From Leptospira soteropolitanensis (GTDB taxonomy: Bacteria > Spirochaetota > Leptospiria > Leptospirales > Leptospiraceae): a stretch of DNA of 64,000 nucleotides. Position numbers and translations under genes: made by a program. Under the pieces are notes generated by a model, which was given only the letters and a program-made list of their open reading frames with translations, searched no databases and was not told where the DNA came from. This document shows, piece after piece, positions 10,944-23,048 of the stretch. The stretch spans positions 62,001 through 126,000 of the forward strand of contig NZ_JAMQPN010000004.1 in assembly GCF_026151655.1 (NCBI RefSeq), read 5' to 3'. How positions within the stretch are numbered: position 1 is the first letter of the stretch; the number at the start of each line of letters is the position of its first letter.

Positions 10944-12097
10944 GGACTTTGCTCCGTGATATCATTGGTGAGTGGGAAAGATATGGTAAAACGAGTTTTT
11001 TGCTCACTTGACTTCACCGATATATTTCCATCATGTTCTTTTACTATGGAATGGCAAATGGAAAGGCCAAGACCTGTTCCAGTTCCTGACTTATTGCTTG
11101 TGAAAAACGGATCAAAAATCTTTTGAATGATAGAATCTGGAATTCCGCCAGCATTATCTTCTACGATGATATGGATCCAATTTTTAGTTTTTCTTAGTTC
11201 GATCGAAATTTCACCTGGCCTATAGTCAAAAGCTTGCAAAGAATTTCGAAATAAATTCATAAACAAACGTTCCATCTTTCCTGGATGAAAAGGGAATTGA
11301 TAATCATGATCACTGGATATGCGCCAAACGATATTTTTACTAAGGTGAGGATAAAGACGAATCACCGTATCTTTTGCACGATTAATCGTTTCAACAATAT
11401 CTCCCAATGTTACTTTAACTTTATCAGTTTTTGCAAAAGATATAATATCGGAAACAATGATGGCTGCCCTAGAAACATCGTTTTTTATCATGTCTAAGCG
11501 TTTTTCGATTTGTTCGGGAGGTTGGTTTTGCCAATTGGCCTTGAGATTTTGAAGCGTTAAACTAATCCCAGTTAGAGGGTTATTTAGCTCGTGAGCAATT
11601 CCTGAAATTAAAATTCCAAGAGAGGCTAGGTTACGCATCCGAAAAGACTCTTCTTCTTTATCTCTTTGTTTTGTAACATCGGAGATTTTTTCTACCATCC
11701 AGAAAAGATCTTCTTGTTTTGGGTAAGGATAAAATTCTAAAAATAGAGTTTGTTTTTTATCCTCCGATCGGAAAAAAATCTCTCTTGTGATCGGAGTGGA
11801 GTAGGTCTGGTTTTTATCCTTAGGTTTAACATTGATTTTTGGGCAATAGGGACAAATGTCAGTGCGTTGGTATAAAACTTCGTAACATTTACGGTCTAAC
11901 AGTTCATCGTATTTATTGTTTTTTGCAAATAGAATTGTGGCTAGGTTTGCTCTTTGGATATTAAAATCAGAGTCGATGAGAACTAGGGGGTCTTGGACCA
12001 CATCATAAATGGCTTCAAGTTCGCGGGCTTTTTCAGCAACTTTTTCGACGGAAAAGGAATCACCATTGCTACTTCCACTTGCAGAGTTCATATGCAA
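10940..12097 (-). CDS. PAS-domain sensor histidine kinase
   Basis: A 385-residue kinase with no membrane segment, so it is probably a cytoplasmic sensor. The PAS domain (about residues 25-145) contains a cysteine cluster (Cys71, Cys82, Cys85; DICPYCP). The phosphoacceptor is His169 in [12 protein letters not shown]. The ATPase part shows [34 protein letters not shown]. It is co-oriented and overlapping with the response regulator downstream, and starts one base after the stop of an exported protein at the end of the glycolytic operon, so its expression may follow central carbon genes. The start could be the first or second ATG (12097 or 12091). Confidence 0.9.
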   Translation of the reverse strand: MHMNSASGSSNGDSFSVEKVAEKARELEAIYDVVQDPLVLIDSDFNIQRANLATILFAKNNKYDELLDRKCYEVLYQRTDICPYCPKINVKPKDKNQTYSTPITREIFFRSEDKKQTLFLEFYPYPKQEDLFWMVEKISDVTKQRDKEEESFRMRNLASLGILISGIAHELNNPLTGISLTLQNLKANWQNQPPEQIEKRLDMIKNDVSRAAIIVSDIISFAKTDKVKVTLGDIVETINRAKDTVIRLYPHLSKNIVWRISSDHDYQFPFHPGKMERLFMNLFRNSLQAFDYRPGEISIELRKTKNWIHIIVEDNAGGIPDSIIQKIFDPFFTSNKSGTGTGLGLSICHSIVKEHDGNISVKSSEQKTRFTISFPLTNDITEQSP

Positions 12098-12098
12098 A

Positions 12099-12767
12099 CT
12101 AATACCCCAATGACTGGTTCAATTGTTTAAACATAGACTTCTGATTTTTGTTTCCACCTGTTTTTTGTAAGGCGGTTATGGAAGCCAATTGACTATGAAA
12201 ATCCAAAAGGAATTTAATATAAAAATCTTTTTTAAAATCGTTTCTTTCCCCTTTAATTTCATCATTTCGAAGGGAAGAAAGGGGAAAACTATCAGAGCTA
12301 TCGATTCCAGAAAAACTAATCACCATATCATTTAAAGAAGTATCGAGCGGGGAAGAATCGGTTATTTTTATTTTTGTCTTTTGTTCAATCTCCGTATCTT
12401 CCGTAACTATGAGAACTTCTACTTTAGAGAGAACCGATCCATTGAATTCCAGTAAAATTGATTTTTCTTCCGAATGTTTGATTCGGTTTTTGTTTTGTGG
12501 GTCTGGATCTACTTTGTATTTTCGAATTCGAATTCCTGTTCTATTCGGATAAGTTCCGACAAAACTAATGGTAGTATTGGCTGGGAGAGAGGAAAGTGTT
12601 TCGTAGGACATAAGCTCCCTAGCTTTAGCGATCTCTCGATAAAGGCTAAGGATTTCCTTATCTAATCTACTTTCTTTTTCGGAAATCTCGGACTCTGGAT
12701 AAAGACCGAGATTTAGCGAGAAAAAACTAAGGAGTAGTAGGAGCCGGTACTTCGGAAGGTGTTCCAT
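12099..12767 (-). CDS. Exported protein of unknown function
   Basis: A 222-residue protein with a probable signal peptide (residues 7-21, [15 protein letters not shown]) and no lipobox cysteine, so it is probably periplasmic. A charged helical stretch follows (about residues 25-55), then a beta-rich part. I do not recognise the family. Its start lies inside secG (41-base overlap in another frame); it is preferred because it gives a proper signal sequence. It sits between secG and the sensor kinase in the same run. Confidence 0.72.
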   Translation of the reverse strand: MEHLPKYRLLLLLSFFSLNLGLYPESEISEKESRLDKEILSLYREIAKARELMSYETLSSLPANTTISFVGTYPNRTGIRIRKYKVDPDPQNKNRIKHSEEKSILLEFNGSVLSKVEVLIVTEDTEIEQKTKIKITDSSPLDTSLNDMVISFSGIDSSDSFPLSSLRNDEIKGERNDFKKDFYIKFLLDFHSQLASITALQKTGGNKNQKSMFKQLNQSLGY

Positions 12768-13059
12768 CAGTTTCTACCGGAGCTTCTAAACTTGGTTCGA
12801 CATCGGGAACCAACACTTCGTCTTTTTTTGCAAAAACAAAAGAAAGTGCAAGAGACAATACGATAAAAAGTATCGCCGCAATTCTCGTTGTTTTTGTCAT
12901 TACATCAGCTGTGGATGCACCAAATACCGATTGGCTAGCGGTAGATCCGCCGAGCATACCTGCGCTTCCGCCCTTTCCTGTTTGGATCATGACAAGAAGG
13001 ATGAGAAAAAGTGAGAGTAGAATAAAAAGTGTGAGGATGGTTCCTGCAAAAAATCCCAT
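12727..13059 (-). CDS. secG: Preprotein translocase subunit SecG
   Basis: Small inner-membrane subunit of the SecYEG channel. The 110-residue product has two hydrophobic segments (about residues 2-24 and 55-77) separated by a loop with the family motif [23 protein letters not shown] proline- and acid-rich tail (about residues 85-110) extends beyond the usual SecG core. The order tpiA-secG after gap and pgk is common in bacteria. The start is nine bases after the tpiA stop. Confidence 0.95.
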   Translation of the reverse strand: MGFFAGTILTLFILLSLFLILLVMIQTGKGGSAGMLGGSTASQSVFGASTADVMTKTTRIAAILFIVLSLALSFVFAKKDEVLVPDVEPSLEAPVETDGTPSEVPAPTTP

Positions 13060-13068
13060 AATGTTTCC

Positions 13069-13818
13069 TTATTTTAAAAGTCCTAAAAATGAATCTAATT
13101 TTTGACTGGCTCCCCCTACGAGGCCCCCGTCTATATTTGGTTTGGCGAGTAATTCTTTGATATTGTCTGGTTTTACGGAACCACCATAAAGAATTTGAAT
13201 GTTCTCCGCGATTGTATTTGCACCTACAAATAAATTTCCAATTTCTTTGCGGATAAAGGCATGTGCTTCTTCTGCTTCTACGGGTGTTGCCACCTTTCCA
13301 GTTCCAATGGCCCAAACTGGTTCATAAGCAATCACTAGTTTAGAGAAGAGGTCACTGGTAATGTCTTTTAGACCTTTTTTAATTTGGTCTTCTAACACAG
13401 AAAAGGTGTTTCCTTTTTCTCGTTCTGCCCAGGTTTCTCCTACACAATATACAACGCGGAGACCTGCTTTCAAAAAGTATAAAATCTTCTGGTTGTCAAA
13501 CTCGGAAGTTTCTCCGAGGAACTGGCGTCTTTCGGAATGGCCCACAAGAACGGTGGAGATCCCAAATTCTGCCAGTTGGACAGGGGAAATTTCCCCAGTC
13601 ATTGCCGTAAGACCTGATTGGTAAGCATTCTGTGCACCTACAATCAGTTTAGATCCCTTCGCAAGGGAAGATACAGTTTCCAGATGCAAAGCACTTGGAA
13701 ACACCATCACTTCGTAGGAAGAGGAGTTAGTTGCAGAAACCAAACCTTTGGTGATGGCAGAAGCTTCCGCCAAGGTTAAATTCATTTTCCAGTTTCCCGC
13801 AATGATCTTTTTTCTCAT
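13069..13818 (-). CDS. tpiA: Triosephosphate isomerase
   Basis: Interconverts dihydroxyacetone phosphate and glyceraldehyde 3-phosphate in glycolysis. The 249-residue TIM barrel retains Lys11 (AGNWKMN), His94 (VGHSERR) and the catalytic base Glu166 (AYEPVWAIGTG), plus the C-terminal phosphate loop YGGSV and GGLVGGAS. The frame is open upstream to 13854, but family comparison favours the ATG at 13818, one base after the pgk stop. Confidence 0.97.
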   Translation of the reverse strand: MRKKIIAGNWKMNLTLAEASAITKGLVSATNSSSYEVMVFPSALHLETVSSLAKGSKLIVGAQNAYQSGLTAMTGEISPVQLAEFGISTVLVGHSERRQFLGETSEFDNQKILYFLKAGLRVVYCVGETWAEREKGNTFSVLEDQIKKGLKDITSDLFSKLVIAYEPVWAIGTGKVATPVEAEEAHAFIRKEIGNLFVGANTIAENIQILYGGSVKPDNIKELLAKPNIDGGLVGGASQKLDSFLGLLK

Positions 13819-13819
13819 C

Positions 13820-15010
13820 TTATTTTCCTTCCTTAGGGAGTAAACATTCCACACCTGGGAGTGTTCGTCCTTCTAAAAATTCAAGGGAAGCCCCGCCACC
13901 GGTGGAAATATGAGTGATTTTGTCTGCCACACCCGCTTTGTTCACGGCAGCGATAGAATCCCCCCCGCCCACAACGGTTTTGGCTTTGGATTTACTAATG
14001 GCTTTGGCAATCTCAATGGTTCCTTTAGAGAACTTGTCCATCTCAAATACACCCATCGGTCCATTCCAAAGGATGGTTTTGGCTTCTTTGATTGCTTTAA
14101 CGTAACTATCGATGGTTTTGGGACCAATGTCCATACCCATCCAACCATCCAAAATTCCCATTTTATCTACAGACTTTGTTTTGGCATTGGGATCAAAAGC
14201 ATCGGCAATAATATGGTCCACAGGAATTTGGAGGTCAACTCCTTGCACCCCCGCCCGGTCAATGAGTTGGAAGGCTTGGGATTCAAACTCTGGTTCCACA
14301 AGGGACTTACCCACAGGAACCGCTCTGGATTTCAGGAAGGTATAAGCCATTCCCCCACCAATGAGGAGGTGGTCTACTTTCTCGAGAAGGTTCTTTAAAA
14401 TAGCAAATTTGGAACTGACTTTGGAACCACCGACAATTGCTACGAACGGACGTTCCGGCTTGGCGAGAAGTCCGCTGAGTACTTCAATTTCTTTACGCAT
14501 AAGAAGTCCCGCAAACGCAGGAAGTAGGTGGGCCACACCTTCTGTGGAAGCGTGGGCACGGTGTGCGGTTCCAAAGGCATCGTTGACATAGACATCAGCA
14601 AGCTTAGCCAGTTCCTTACAGAAACCGGCTTCGTTTTCCTCTTCTTCTTTATGGAATCGAAGGTTTTCTAAAAGTAAAATCTCTCCTTCCCCAAGTTCAT
14701 TCGACATTTTAACTACAGCTGCACCAATCACTGAGTCAGAAAAACTGACTTTGGTTTTGACGAGTGTAGAAAGAACATCAAACACTGGTTTCATTGAGTA
14801 TTTTGCCTCAGGGCCGCCTTTAGGGCGACCTAAGTGACTTCCCAAAATGATCTTTGCTCCTTTGGAAATGAGTAATTCCAAAGTGGGGAGGGTTTTTTCG
14901 ATTCGAGTTTGGTCCGTGGCTTTTCCGTTTTTCACTGGGACATTGAAGTCCACACGAACAAAGACTCGTTTTCCTTTTAGATTTTGTTCTTCGAGAAGAG
15001 GTAATTTCAT
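13820..15010 (-). CDS. pgk: Phosphoglycerate kinase
   Basis: Transfers phosphate between 1,3-bisphosphoglycerate and ADP. The 396 residues carry the PGK signature near the start ([12 protein letters not shown]), the substrate-binding SHLGRPKG, the nucleotide-side GGSKVSSK, and the C-terminal GGGDSIAA hinge block. The length is normal. It lies between gap and tpiA with single-base gaps, so the three glycolytic genes are surely co-transcribed. Confidence 0.97.
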   Translation of the reverse strand: MKLPLLEEQNLKGKRVFVRVDFNVPVKNGKATDQTRIEKTLPTLELLISKGAKIILGSHLGRPKGGPEAKYSMKPVFDVLSTLVKTKVSFSDSVIGAAVVKMSNELGEGEILLLENLRFHKEEEENEAGFCKELAKLADVYVNDAFGTAHRAHASTEGVAHLLPAFAGLLMRKEIEVLSGLLAKPERPFVAIVGGSKVSSKFAILKNLLEKVDHLLIGGGMAYTFLKSRAVPVGKSLVEPEFESQAFQLIDRAGVQGVDLQIPVDHIIADAFDPNAKTKSVDKMGILDGWMGMDIGPKTIDSYVKAIKEAKTILWNGPMGVFEMDKFSKGTIEIAKAISKSKAKTVVGGGDSIAAVNKAGVADKITHISTGGGASLEFLEGRTLPGVECLLPKEGK

Positions 15011-15011
15011 C

Positions 15012-16241
<1,230 letters not shown>

Positions 16242-17177
16242 TCATTTTTCTCTCACAGGTGAAAATCTTAAAAATAAATAAGCTGCAAAAAACAACAAAG
16301 AAGAGCCGATCATCATTTTTGCTTTATCTAAGAGATTAGTCTCTAAGTCGTAATAGTATCCGAAATAGAATAGAAAAAAAGAAATCCAAGCAAGATAAAA
16401 TAAAAAGGAATCCCCCCGCGCAAATCCTAAAAGGATAATAAAGAAGGAGGCGATAATTCCTGGAGTTTGAACCGTTGGGAGAAAAATAAAAGTAAAGAAA
16501 ACGAGAAAAAGTAAAAAGGAAAAAATACTAATTTTAGGTAATAGCTCTTTGTATAATAGGTAACTTCCACCTAACAAAAAAATAATGGATTGGGATTCCC
16601 TTTTCCAAGGAATCTCTTTTAGTTCTGGGAAAAAAGAAAAATTAACCAAGATGAGAAGAGAAATACTGAGTGAGTAAGGAAGGTGGTGGTATGGTTCCGG
16701 AGCATTTCTCGGAAAACTAAAACAGAAAAGTAAACTCAAACAAATCGCTGTGAGAAATGGTAAAAAATAGAGTAAGTTATATTCTAAAAGCAAAAAACCA
16801 AAAAATAGAAAAAACAGAATTGGTGAGAGAAATCTTTGGATGGGATTCGATACAAAGAAAAAGAAAATCAGCTGAAAACAGAGGATAAGCCAAAGGAAAG
16901 AAGTTTCTTCTGGTTTATACGTTTCATGGAATCCAAAGAGAAATAAACAAAATCCTTGGTTTAAAAACGAAAATAGGATAGGTCCAAAACTTTCTTTTTT
17001 CCTTCTCGTTTGCAGAAAAGAAAAGACCGAAACCAAAATCATTACAACGAGTCCCAAAAAAAGATTGAGATCTTTGTTGTTTAAAAGTCCGAGAACCACA
17101 AGACAAAGTAGGAAAAAACCACCTGCAAGAAGGGATCCTAGAAAACTTAATATTTCTATGTACCAAGGAGTTTTCAC
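16242..17177 (-). CDS. Polytopic membrane protein, partner of the DUF2157-like gene
   Basis: A 311-residue protein made almost entirely of hydrophobic segments (roughly ten) with very short charged loops, so it is integral to the inner membrane. I cannot name a family with confidence; in other bacteria a DUF2157 gene is often followed by a second polytopic gene, and this arrangement matches. Its start overlaps the stop of the upstream DUF2157-like gene by four bases (17174-17177). Function unknown. Confidence 0.72.
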   Translation of the reverse strand: MKTPWYIEILSFLGSLLAGGFFLLCLVVLGLLNNKDLNLFLGLVVMILVSVFSFLQTRRKKESFGPILFSFLNQGFCLFLFGFHETYKPEETSFLWLILCFQLIFFFFVSNPIQRFLSPILFFLFFGFLLLEYNLLYFLPFLTAICLSLLFCFSFPRNAPEPYHHLPYSLSISLLILVNFSFFPELKEIPWKRESQSIIFLLGGSYLLYKELLPKISIFSFLLFLVFFTFIFLPTVQTPGIIASFFIILLGFARGDSFLFYLAWISFFLFYFGYYYDLETNLLDKAKMMIGSSLLFFAAYLFLRFSPVREK

Positions 17178-18118
17178 GGGTTAAGTTCCACCGTGTTTTT
17201 TATCCTTCGCAACCTGTTCAAATGAAACACCGCCCAAACCGAATAGAGAGTAATGGAAAGGGCAAAGAGTAGATAATTAACCGCTGAACTATAAGCCCAA
17301 ATGGCAAAAAGATCTGCAGTTTTTATAAGGATTTGGCCTAACCCAAAGAATAAGATCAAACTTAAGTTTAAATGTCGAAATCGAAACCACCTGTAGTATA
17401 GATAAAGGAATCCATATAAAAGAAGAGGAAGTATCATCTGAAAAAATCCATAAGTCCATGTGGAACTGAACTCGGAATGAATTCGAAATAAGGTCACATG
17501 GACTAAATTTAAGAAACCGAGTGCAAAAAAGATTCCTAAGGCTGATAAAAAGGATTTTGTTTTTTCTGAATAAAACTCAGTTTTTTGCCAATCAAGAATG
17601 GTTCCAATGAAAATAAATAAGAGCGAAGCGGCTGCGAAAAGAAGGTGGTTTTCATTTCCAGTTGCTTCTTGAACCGAATATAGATAGACCGTGGAAGCAA
17701 TTAAGACCATCCATAATCCGGCTACCACACCTGACCGCGATATGGGAACCAAAACTAAGGTAAAAATGGCCCAAGCCAAAAAAAAATCATAAACATCAGC
17801 ACCGGTTTGATTAATTTGATCAAACACCAGTAAGGCGAAACCTGTTAAGAAAAAAAGAATCGTGAGGCCAATTTCAAAGAGGAGTCTTTTTTTTCGAAAG
17901 AAAAAGGTGAAAAGATAAAATAGAACGTTTAGGAAAAAAACGATGCCTAGTTTTGTGAACCGATCGAATAAGTTCCAATGGAATGCAACAAGGAAAAATA
18001 TTCCTGATAGTAGAAGGGCAGATCCTATGACGAGCAAAGAGGATTCAAAAAAATGAATCCAATCTTCTAATTTTTTATTACCATAGGGTGGCAATGACAT
18101 GACTTTCTTGCACGACAC
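17174..18118 (-). CDS. DUF2157-like polytopic membrane protein
   Basis: A 314-residue inner-membrane protein with about nine hydrophobic segments. The N-terminal part (ESSLLVIGSALLLSGIFFLVAFHW followed by WNLFDRFTKLG, split here for clarity) looks like the DUF2157 family, whose role is unknown. The start overlaps the end of the signal peptidase homologue by 41 bases if ATG 18118 is used, or 23 bases from the second in-frame ATG at 18100; the latter gives an N-terminus closer to the conserved part. It is coupled to the next gene by a four-base overlap. Confidence 0.75.
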   Translation of the reverse strand: MSCKKVMSLPPYGNKKLEDWIHFFESSLLVIGSALLLSGIFFLVAFHWNLFDRFTKLGIVFFLNVLFYLFTFFFRKKRLLFEIGLTILFFLTGFALLVFDQINQTGADVYDFFLAWAIFTLVLVPISRSGVVAGLWMVLIASTVYLYSVQEATGNENHLLFAAASLLFIFIGTILDWQKTEFYSEKTKSFLSALGIFFALGFLNLVHVTLFRIHSEFSSTWTYGFFQMILPLLLYGFLYLYYRWFRFRHLNLSLILFFGLGQILIKTADLFAIWAYSSAVNYLLFALSITLYSVWAVFHLNRLRRIKNTVELNP

Positions 18119-18608
18119 CTAAAGTTCTAGAATCCACACCAAGTTCGCGGTTGTCAGCAAGTAAGAAAAAAGATTTATCGGGAACAGTCACTTTTGCCAT
18201 ATCATCTGATTCTGTTTTTCCGGGAGGGATCATTGGGATATCGTTTGATGAGGATTCGGGAAAACTAGTAGGATCGAGAAGGGTTCCGTTGCGAAATACC
18301 ATTCGTTTCTCTACATAGATAGTATCACCAGGTTTACCCACGATCCTTGCAATGAGAAGAGATTTTGGATCTAAGGGAGAACGAACCAAAACAATATCGC
18401 CAATCCCCAAATGTTTAAAGCGAAACAAACGATTGAAGTAAGCAGTGGATCCATTCTTTAAAGTAGGTTCCATAAACTGGTTCGGAATGTGGACAGGAGT
18501 GATTACGAAGTATTTAAAAACAACGGCAGCCAAGAGACCAACAACAAGTGGAATGGCAAATGCGACGAGTCTTGTTTTGAATGGAATTTTATTTTTTGAT
18601 TTAGACAT
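18078..18608 (-). CDS. Signal peptidase I homologue lacking the catalytic Ser and Lys (probable pseudoenzyme)
   Basis: A 176-residue protein with the S26 signal peptidase I fold: an N-terminal membrane anchor (residues 13-35), then box B, C, D and E motifs in order. Box B reads [10 protein letters not shown], with Phe45 where the nucleophilic Ser of SxMxPT is expected. Box D reads [11 protein letters not shown], with Ala87 where the general-base Lys of KRVVGxPGD is expected. Box E ([12 protein letters not shown]) is well kept. Both codons were checked on the minus strand (TTT and GCA). The enzyme should not cleave preproteins by the Ser/Lys mechanism; it may bind signal sequences or regulate another peptidase. 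It overlaps the upstream MCP gene by eight bases. Confidence 0.85.
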   Translation of the reverse strand: MSKSKNKIPFKTRLVAFAIPLVVGLLAAVVFKYFVITPVHIPNQFMEPTLKNGSTAYFNRLFRFKHLGIGDIVLVRSPLDPKSLLIARIVGKPGDTIYVEKRMVFRNGTLLDPTSFPESSSNDIPMIPPGKTESDDMAKVTVPDKSFFLLADNRELGVDSRTLGVVQESHVIATLW

Positions 18609-21111
18609 GGAAGTAGTTGATCTCTCTTCTGAGGCTTTCGGATAGTTGGTTCATATTTTGCGAACTGGATTTGGTTCCTTCGCTAGACATGGCTGTTGTT
18701 TGCGCATGGTTATTGATCTCTGCCATAGATCTGGAAATTTCAAGCATCGCCATTTTTTGTTCGTCAGTGGCTTCTTTGATCATTTCAGATAGTTCACGAA
18801 TTTGAGTGACACCTTCGTTGACCTCTTCGTTGGTTTCAATTTGTTTTCTGACGACAGAGCGAATTTCTTTGGTCATTTGGTTGATCGAGTTTACCCCAGA
18901 AATGGTTTCACTTAAAATCACAATGGACTTATCAATTTTTTCTTGACCCTGTTTAATCTCGCCTTCGTTCTGTTTGATGAGTTCTTCAATATCGTAAATG
19001 GATTTAGCTGTTTTATCGGCTAGTTTGGAAATTTCGTCTGCAACCACAGCAAAACCTCTTCCACTGGCACCTGCCCTCGCCGCTTCAATGGCAGCATTCA
19101 AAGCAAGTAAATTGATTTGTTCTGAAATATTATGAATGATTTCTACCACACTAATCATTTCAGAAGAAGACTGAAAGATTTTATCCATAGAGAGTTTCAT
19201 TTCGCCTAGGGACTTTTCGCCTAACTTAGCATCATTTGTGATTTCTTCAACTCGCACATCGGCAATTTGGAACTTTTTGTCAATTTCGGATACTGCATGA
19301 TTGAGCTCCGTCATTTTTTTCATAAGCGATGCCAAAGTAAATGATTGGGTTTCCGTCCTTTGTGCCACACTTTCTATACCTGCTGTGATTTCTTCCACAG
19401 AGGCAGAAATTTCTTCACTACTTGCAGCTTGGTTTTGGGCCGCGTCAGAGAGAGATAACATGGATTCGTAAATATCGGAACTTGTATTTGTGAGTTCATT
19501 GGAAACGGATTGGGTTTGGTTTACGATTTGTCTTAACTTAGTTTGAAATTCAAACATAGCATTTGCCATACTACCAATCTCATCTCTGCTAGAATCATAA
19601 AAATCAGATTTTAAATTCCCTTTCACCATTTCTGCAATTCTCACTCGAATTCTTTCTAACGGTTTTAGTTTAGATTCGATGACAAGTACTGTGATGATTC
19701 CAATGAGTAGAACAACAATAATTGATATACCTAGTGTTGTGAATAGACTAGTCATCGTTTTTTCATACAATTCAGCATTTTCAAAAATACAGAAGATAAT
19801 GTAATTAAACTCAGGGTTTTTTACATAAAAAATTCTTTTTAAAGTTCCGTCCTCTGTGGAGTCTGCAAAACCAAGTGCGTCATCTTTTTGGAAGGGAATA
19901 TCAAAAACTAACCTTGCTTTGGCGTTGGTTCCAATTTCATTTTTATTAGTATAATAAACTATGGTTCCGTCGCCATCAAAGAATCCAACTTTCCCTGAGG
20001 TTCCAATTTTAATATTTCCTAATATAAAACTGGAAAGTTTTCCTATATTTAAGAAACCACCTACGTAACCTAAAAATTGGTCATTTTGGTAAACTGGAAG
20101 GGTATACGGTGAAACAATGTCACCGGAAACCCTTGAGCGAATGCTCGTATGGCGAACAGGCCCTTGTTTTGCGAGTGCAACATCTTCGATAAAAAATATC
20201 GATCCAGTTTTAGAACGATCATAATCATTTGTAGAAACAAAAATTCCTTCTTCAGGTTTATAAAAGAAGAGAGCTTCCACCGCATGGTTTGTGCTTTTTA
20301 ATTGGATTTCATTCAGTACAGCCCGAATCCCTTGTTGGTCTTTTCTAATGATTTGGTCTTTTAGTTTGTTTTCTGCAAATATTGAAAGGGTAAGTCGATC
20401 TCGAAAATCAACTAAGGTGATTCTCATCAAAGTTTCGGAATCCATTACCGATTGTTCCATACTGGAATGCACTAGATCCAACTCTTGTTTGAAATTCAAT
20501 CGGTAGTTGATGATAAACAATACAAGGATGGCAGCAAGAAAAGAAAGAACTGTTTGAAAACCTAAATTTCTAGAAAGTTTTCTGGTATTAATTCTTTTGT
20601 TGTGGTCAAGACGTATGGAAAGTAGGATTCCTTTGATATTGAATTTGTTTTCCACATAATCGATGAAAATTGACTGAAAGATAACTGTAAAAGCCAGGGT
20701 TAAGCAGAGACCAATAGCCATTTCGCTCATTAGAACAAAATTTTGCGAGTGAAGATAAAAATACAAAGATCCAAGAACAAAGAAAAAGCCGATTGCGTAA
20801 CGGATGATCACGTCTATCATCGCTACTTTTGCTAAATGATCTAACCAGAAATAGGCTTTGATTTGGTCCCGTTTGGTGCACTCTGGTTTTCCGATCCGAC
20901 TGATAGAGGCAAACCGAATCCAATAGAAAGAAATAGCGTAGATTACGATAAAAAAAACAGAGATAAATGCTGAAATTAGAATAGTTTGAAATTCTTCTCC
21001 CGACCATTCTGTGAAAAAGTAAATGTAAAAAAGCAGAGTGGGGAAGCCGATTCCGTAGTTAAAACCCTCTAGACCAAAAATTATAAATTTGATCAATTTA
21101 CGCATATCCAT
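18601..21111 (-). CDS. Methyl-accepting chemotaxis protein with polytopic N-terminus
   Basis: An 836-residue chemoreceptor. The first 160 or so residues contain four or more membrane helices, unlike the usual two-helix topology. A further helix near residue 185 precedes a Cache-like extracytoplasmic sensor (about 215-450), followed by a membrane segment (about 455-480), a HAMP domain and a long coiled-coil signalling domain. The conserved hairpin tip ([14 protein letters not shown], about residues 660-690) should contact CheA and CheW. No C-terminal CheR-tethering pentapeptide is visible. It heads the minus-strand run that contains the signal peptidase homologue. Confidence 0.9.
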   Translation of the reverse strand: MDMRKLIKFIIFGLEGFNYGIGFPTLLFYIYFFTEWSGEEFQTILISAFISVFFIVIYAISFYWIRFASISRIGKPECTKRDQIKAYFWLDHLAKVAMIDVIIRYAIGFFFVLGSLYFYLHSQNFVLMSEMAIGLCLTLAFTVIFQSIFIDYVENKFNIKGILLSIRLDHNKRINTRKLSRNLGFQTVLSFLAAILVLFIINYRLNFKQELDLVHSSMEQSVMDSETLMRITLVDFRDRLTLSIFAENKLKDQIIRKDQQGIRAVLNEIQLKSTNHAVEALFFYKPEEGIFVSTNDYDRSKTGSIFFIEDVALAKQGPVRHTSIRSRVSGDIVSPYTLPVYQNDQFLGYVGGFLNIGKLSSFILGNIKIGTSGKVGFFDGDGTIVYYTNKNEIGTNAKARLVFDIPFQKDDALGFADSTEDGTLKRIFYVKNPEFNYIIFCIFENAELYEKTMTSLFTTLGISIIVVLLIGIITVLVIESKLKPLERIRVRIAEMVKGNLKSDFYDSSRDEIGSMANAMFEFQTKLRQIVNQTQSVSNELTNTSSDIYESMLSLSDAAQNQAASSEEISASVEEITAGIESVAQRTETQSFTLASLMKKMTELNHAVSEIDKKFQIADVRVEEITNDAKLGEKSLGEMKLSMDKIFQSSSEMISVVEIIHNISEQINLLALNAAIEAARAGASGRGFAVVADEISKLADKTAKSIYDIEELIKQNEGEIKQGQEKIDKSIVILSETISGVNSINQMTKEIRSVVRKQIETNEEVNEGVTQIRELSEMIKEATDEQKMAMLEISRSMAEINNHAQTTAMSSEGTKSSSQNMNQLSESLRREINYFHV

Positions 21112-21170
21112 ACCCTAGGGATACAAATCGTCTAAGAATTGTAAACGTAAAATTCCCGCTAAAAACCAAT

Positions 21171-23012
21171 ATGAAAGACTCACTAGTTCTAAAAACAATC
21201 CAGGAAAAGATTAAAAACTTAGGGAGTCTTCCCGGATGTTATCTTTGGAAAAATATAAGTGGGGAAGTGATTTATGTAGGAAAGGCACTAAAACTCCAAT
21301 CGCGAGTCAGGTCCTATCTAAACCCCAACCAAAAGGATCGAAAAACGCGAGCCCTTTATGTGGAACTTTTCGATTTGGATTGGATTGCCACAAGTACAGA
21401 AAAAGAGGCATTACTTCTCGAAGCCACCCTCATAAAAAAATACAATCCAAAGTTTAATGTTAGGCTAAAGGACGATAAAAAATATCCCTTCCTTTGTGTT
21501 TCTACAAGTGAAGAATTTCCTATGGTATTTTTGACAAGAAAGGTAAAGGATAATGGGGATCGTTATTTTGGCCCATTTACCGATGTCAAAGCCGCAAGAG
21601 ATAGTTTAGAGTTGATTCATCGAATATTTCCAATCCGTAAGACAAAATTAAAACTTCCATTGGCAAAACCACAAAGGCCATGTCTAAACTTTCATATGGG
21701 GCGTTGCCTTGGTCCTTGCCAAGGGAATGTATCCAAGGAAACCTATACTGAGTTAGTTGATGAGATTCTCAGCTTTTTAGAAGGAAAAAAAGAAAGATTG
21801 GTTTCCGGTTTAAAAACCGCAATGATCCAGGCTTCTGAAAAAATGGAATATGAACGGGCTGGGTTTTTGAAAACTCGCATTGAAAAAATAATTCAAATTC
21901 GTGAAAAACAAACCGTCGTTAGTATGGATGGAGGAGATGAAGATATCCTGGGAATTAGTAAAAGGGATGATGAAGGACAAATGATCATCCTTGAGGTGCG
22001 AGGGGGACGGTTAGAAGGTAAAAAATCTTTTCCTTTAACAGGACTTTCTTTTTCAGATGATGAGGAAGTGTTCGCCTCTTTTTTACGTGATTACTATTTA
22101 AATGCGACTCTTCTTCCCAATACTGTTTTTTTACCTCCTTCTGCCAAAGGAAACTACGATGTATTTTTAGAAGCCATCACGGAAAAATTTGGAACTTCAA
22201 TCAAACTAAAATTTCCTGAAATGGGTCCTAAAAAATCACTCCTTCGTTTGGCAGAAAAAAATGCGGACCTTAGTTTAACCGAACGCATCCTTGCAACCAA
22301 ACTGCGAGACCAAACGGTTGCTATGAAAGAGCTCCAAGAAAATTTAAAATTACCCGTTTTACCAAGAACGATCGAATGTTACGATATTTCGCATTTTCAA
22401 GGTTCTTCTCCTGTTGCCAGTGGAGTCATGTTTGTGGATGGAAAACCGTATAAGGCCGGTTACAGGCATTATAAAATGCGCGGATATGAAGGGATCAATG
22501 ATCCAGGGATGATCCATGAAGTAATTGCTAGAAGACTCAGTCACTTGATCAACGAAGAAGAACCACTACCCGATTTAATTGTGATTGATGGAGGATTGAC
22601 TCAATTATCACGCGCAGCGGAAGCGGCCAATGCATTGGAGCTTGGTCATATTCCAATGGTAGGTCTTGCTAAAAAAAGAGAAGAAATTTATTTTCCTGGA
22701 GAAAAACATCCCTATAGTTTTGACATTCATTCACCAATGATGCGGCTTCTTCGCAATTTAAGAGATGAGGCGCACCGATTTGGAGTTACCTTCCAACGTG
22801 TTCAAAGAAAGAAAAAAGCATTAAAAACTATTTTAGATGATTTGCCAGAGATTGGTGCGAGCAGAAGAAAAAACATTTTGTCTTATTTTCAATCCAAAAA
22901 AAAGGTAACCGATGCAACCATAGAGGAATTAAGAGAGGTTCCAGGCATTGGTCCTATACTAGCTGAGAAAATTCATTCTGGTATACAAAATTTAAAAAAA
23001 ATAGAACCGTAA
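21171..23012 (+). CDS. uvrC: UvrABC excinuclease subunit C
   Basis: Makes the 3' and 5' incisions around bulky DNA lesions after UvrB loading. The 613 residues show the N-terminal GIY-YIG nuclease ([25 protein letters not shown]), the four-cysteine-like region around [15 protein letters not shown], a UVR motif near residues 210-245, the RNase H-like C-terminal nuclease ([11 protein letters not shown] with Asp405) and tandem helix-hairpin-helix motifs after residue 555. It is divergent from the MCP gene, with a 59-base gap that must hold both promoters. Confidence 0.97.
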   Translation: MKDSLVLKTIQEKIKNLGSLPGCYLWKNISGEVIYVGKALKLQSRVRSYLNPNQKDRKTRALYVELFDLDWIATSTEKEALLLEATLIKKYNPKFNVRLKDDKKYPFLCVSTSEEFPMVFLTRKVKDNGDRYFGPFTDVKAARDSLELIHRIFPIRKTKLKLPLAKPQRPCLNFHMGRCLGPCQGNVSKETYTELVDEILSFLEGKKERLVSGLKTAMIQASEKMEYERAGFLKTRIEKIIQIREKQTVVSMDGGDEDILGISKRDDEGQMIILEVRGGRLEGKKSFPLTGLSFSDDEEVFASFLRDYYLNATLLPNTVFLPPSAKGNYDVFLEAITEKFGTSIKLKFPEMGPKKSLLRLAEKNADLSLTERILATKLRDQTVAMKELQENLKLPVLPRTIECYDISHFQGSSPVASGVMFVDGKPYKAGYRHYKMRGYEGINDPGMIHEVIARRLSHLINEEEPLPDLIVIDGGLTQLSRAAEAANALELGHIPMVGLAKKREEIYFPGEKHPYSFDIHSPMMRLLRNLRDEAHRFGVTFQRVQRKKKALKTILDDLPEIGASRRKNILSYFQSKKKVTDATIEELREVPGIGPILAEKIHSGIQNLKKIEP

Positions 23013-23021
23013 ATTTTATAT

Positions 23022-23047
23022 TCCCACCTAAAACCTTTGAGGTGGGA
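23022..23047 (+). promoter_or_regulatory. Perfect hairpin enclosing a ribosome binding site
   Basis: An 8-base stem is formed by TCCCACCT (23022-23029) and AGGTGGGA (23040-23047), with a 10-base loop. The 3' arm is the purine-rich Shine-Dalgarno region of the ATG at 23049, so folding would hide the ribosome site of the lipoprotein gene. There is no T tract after the stem, so it is not a standard terminator for uvrC. It may limit translation of the exported trio relative to uvrC. Confidence 0.55.
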
Positions 23048-23048
23048 G

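Noticed and set aside
13910..14398. Open frame of 162 codons on the plus strand inside pgk
   Set aside because: It is antisense to a clearly coding, conserved gene, has no recognisable motif and unusual composition, so it is a shadow frame.
23037..23048. TTG start for the large lipoprotein
   Set aside because: The ATG at 23049 has a better-placed ribosome site and gives a cleaner signal peptide.
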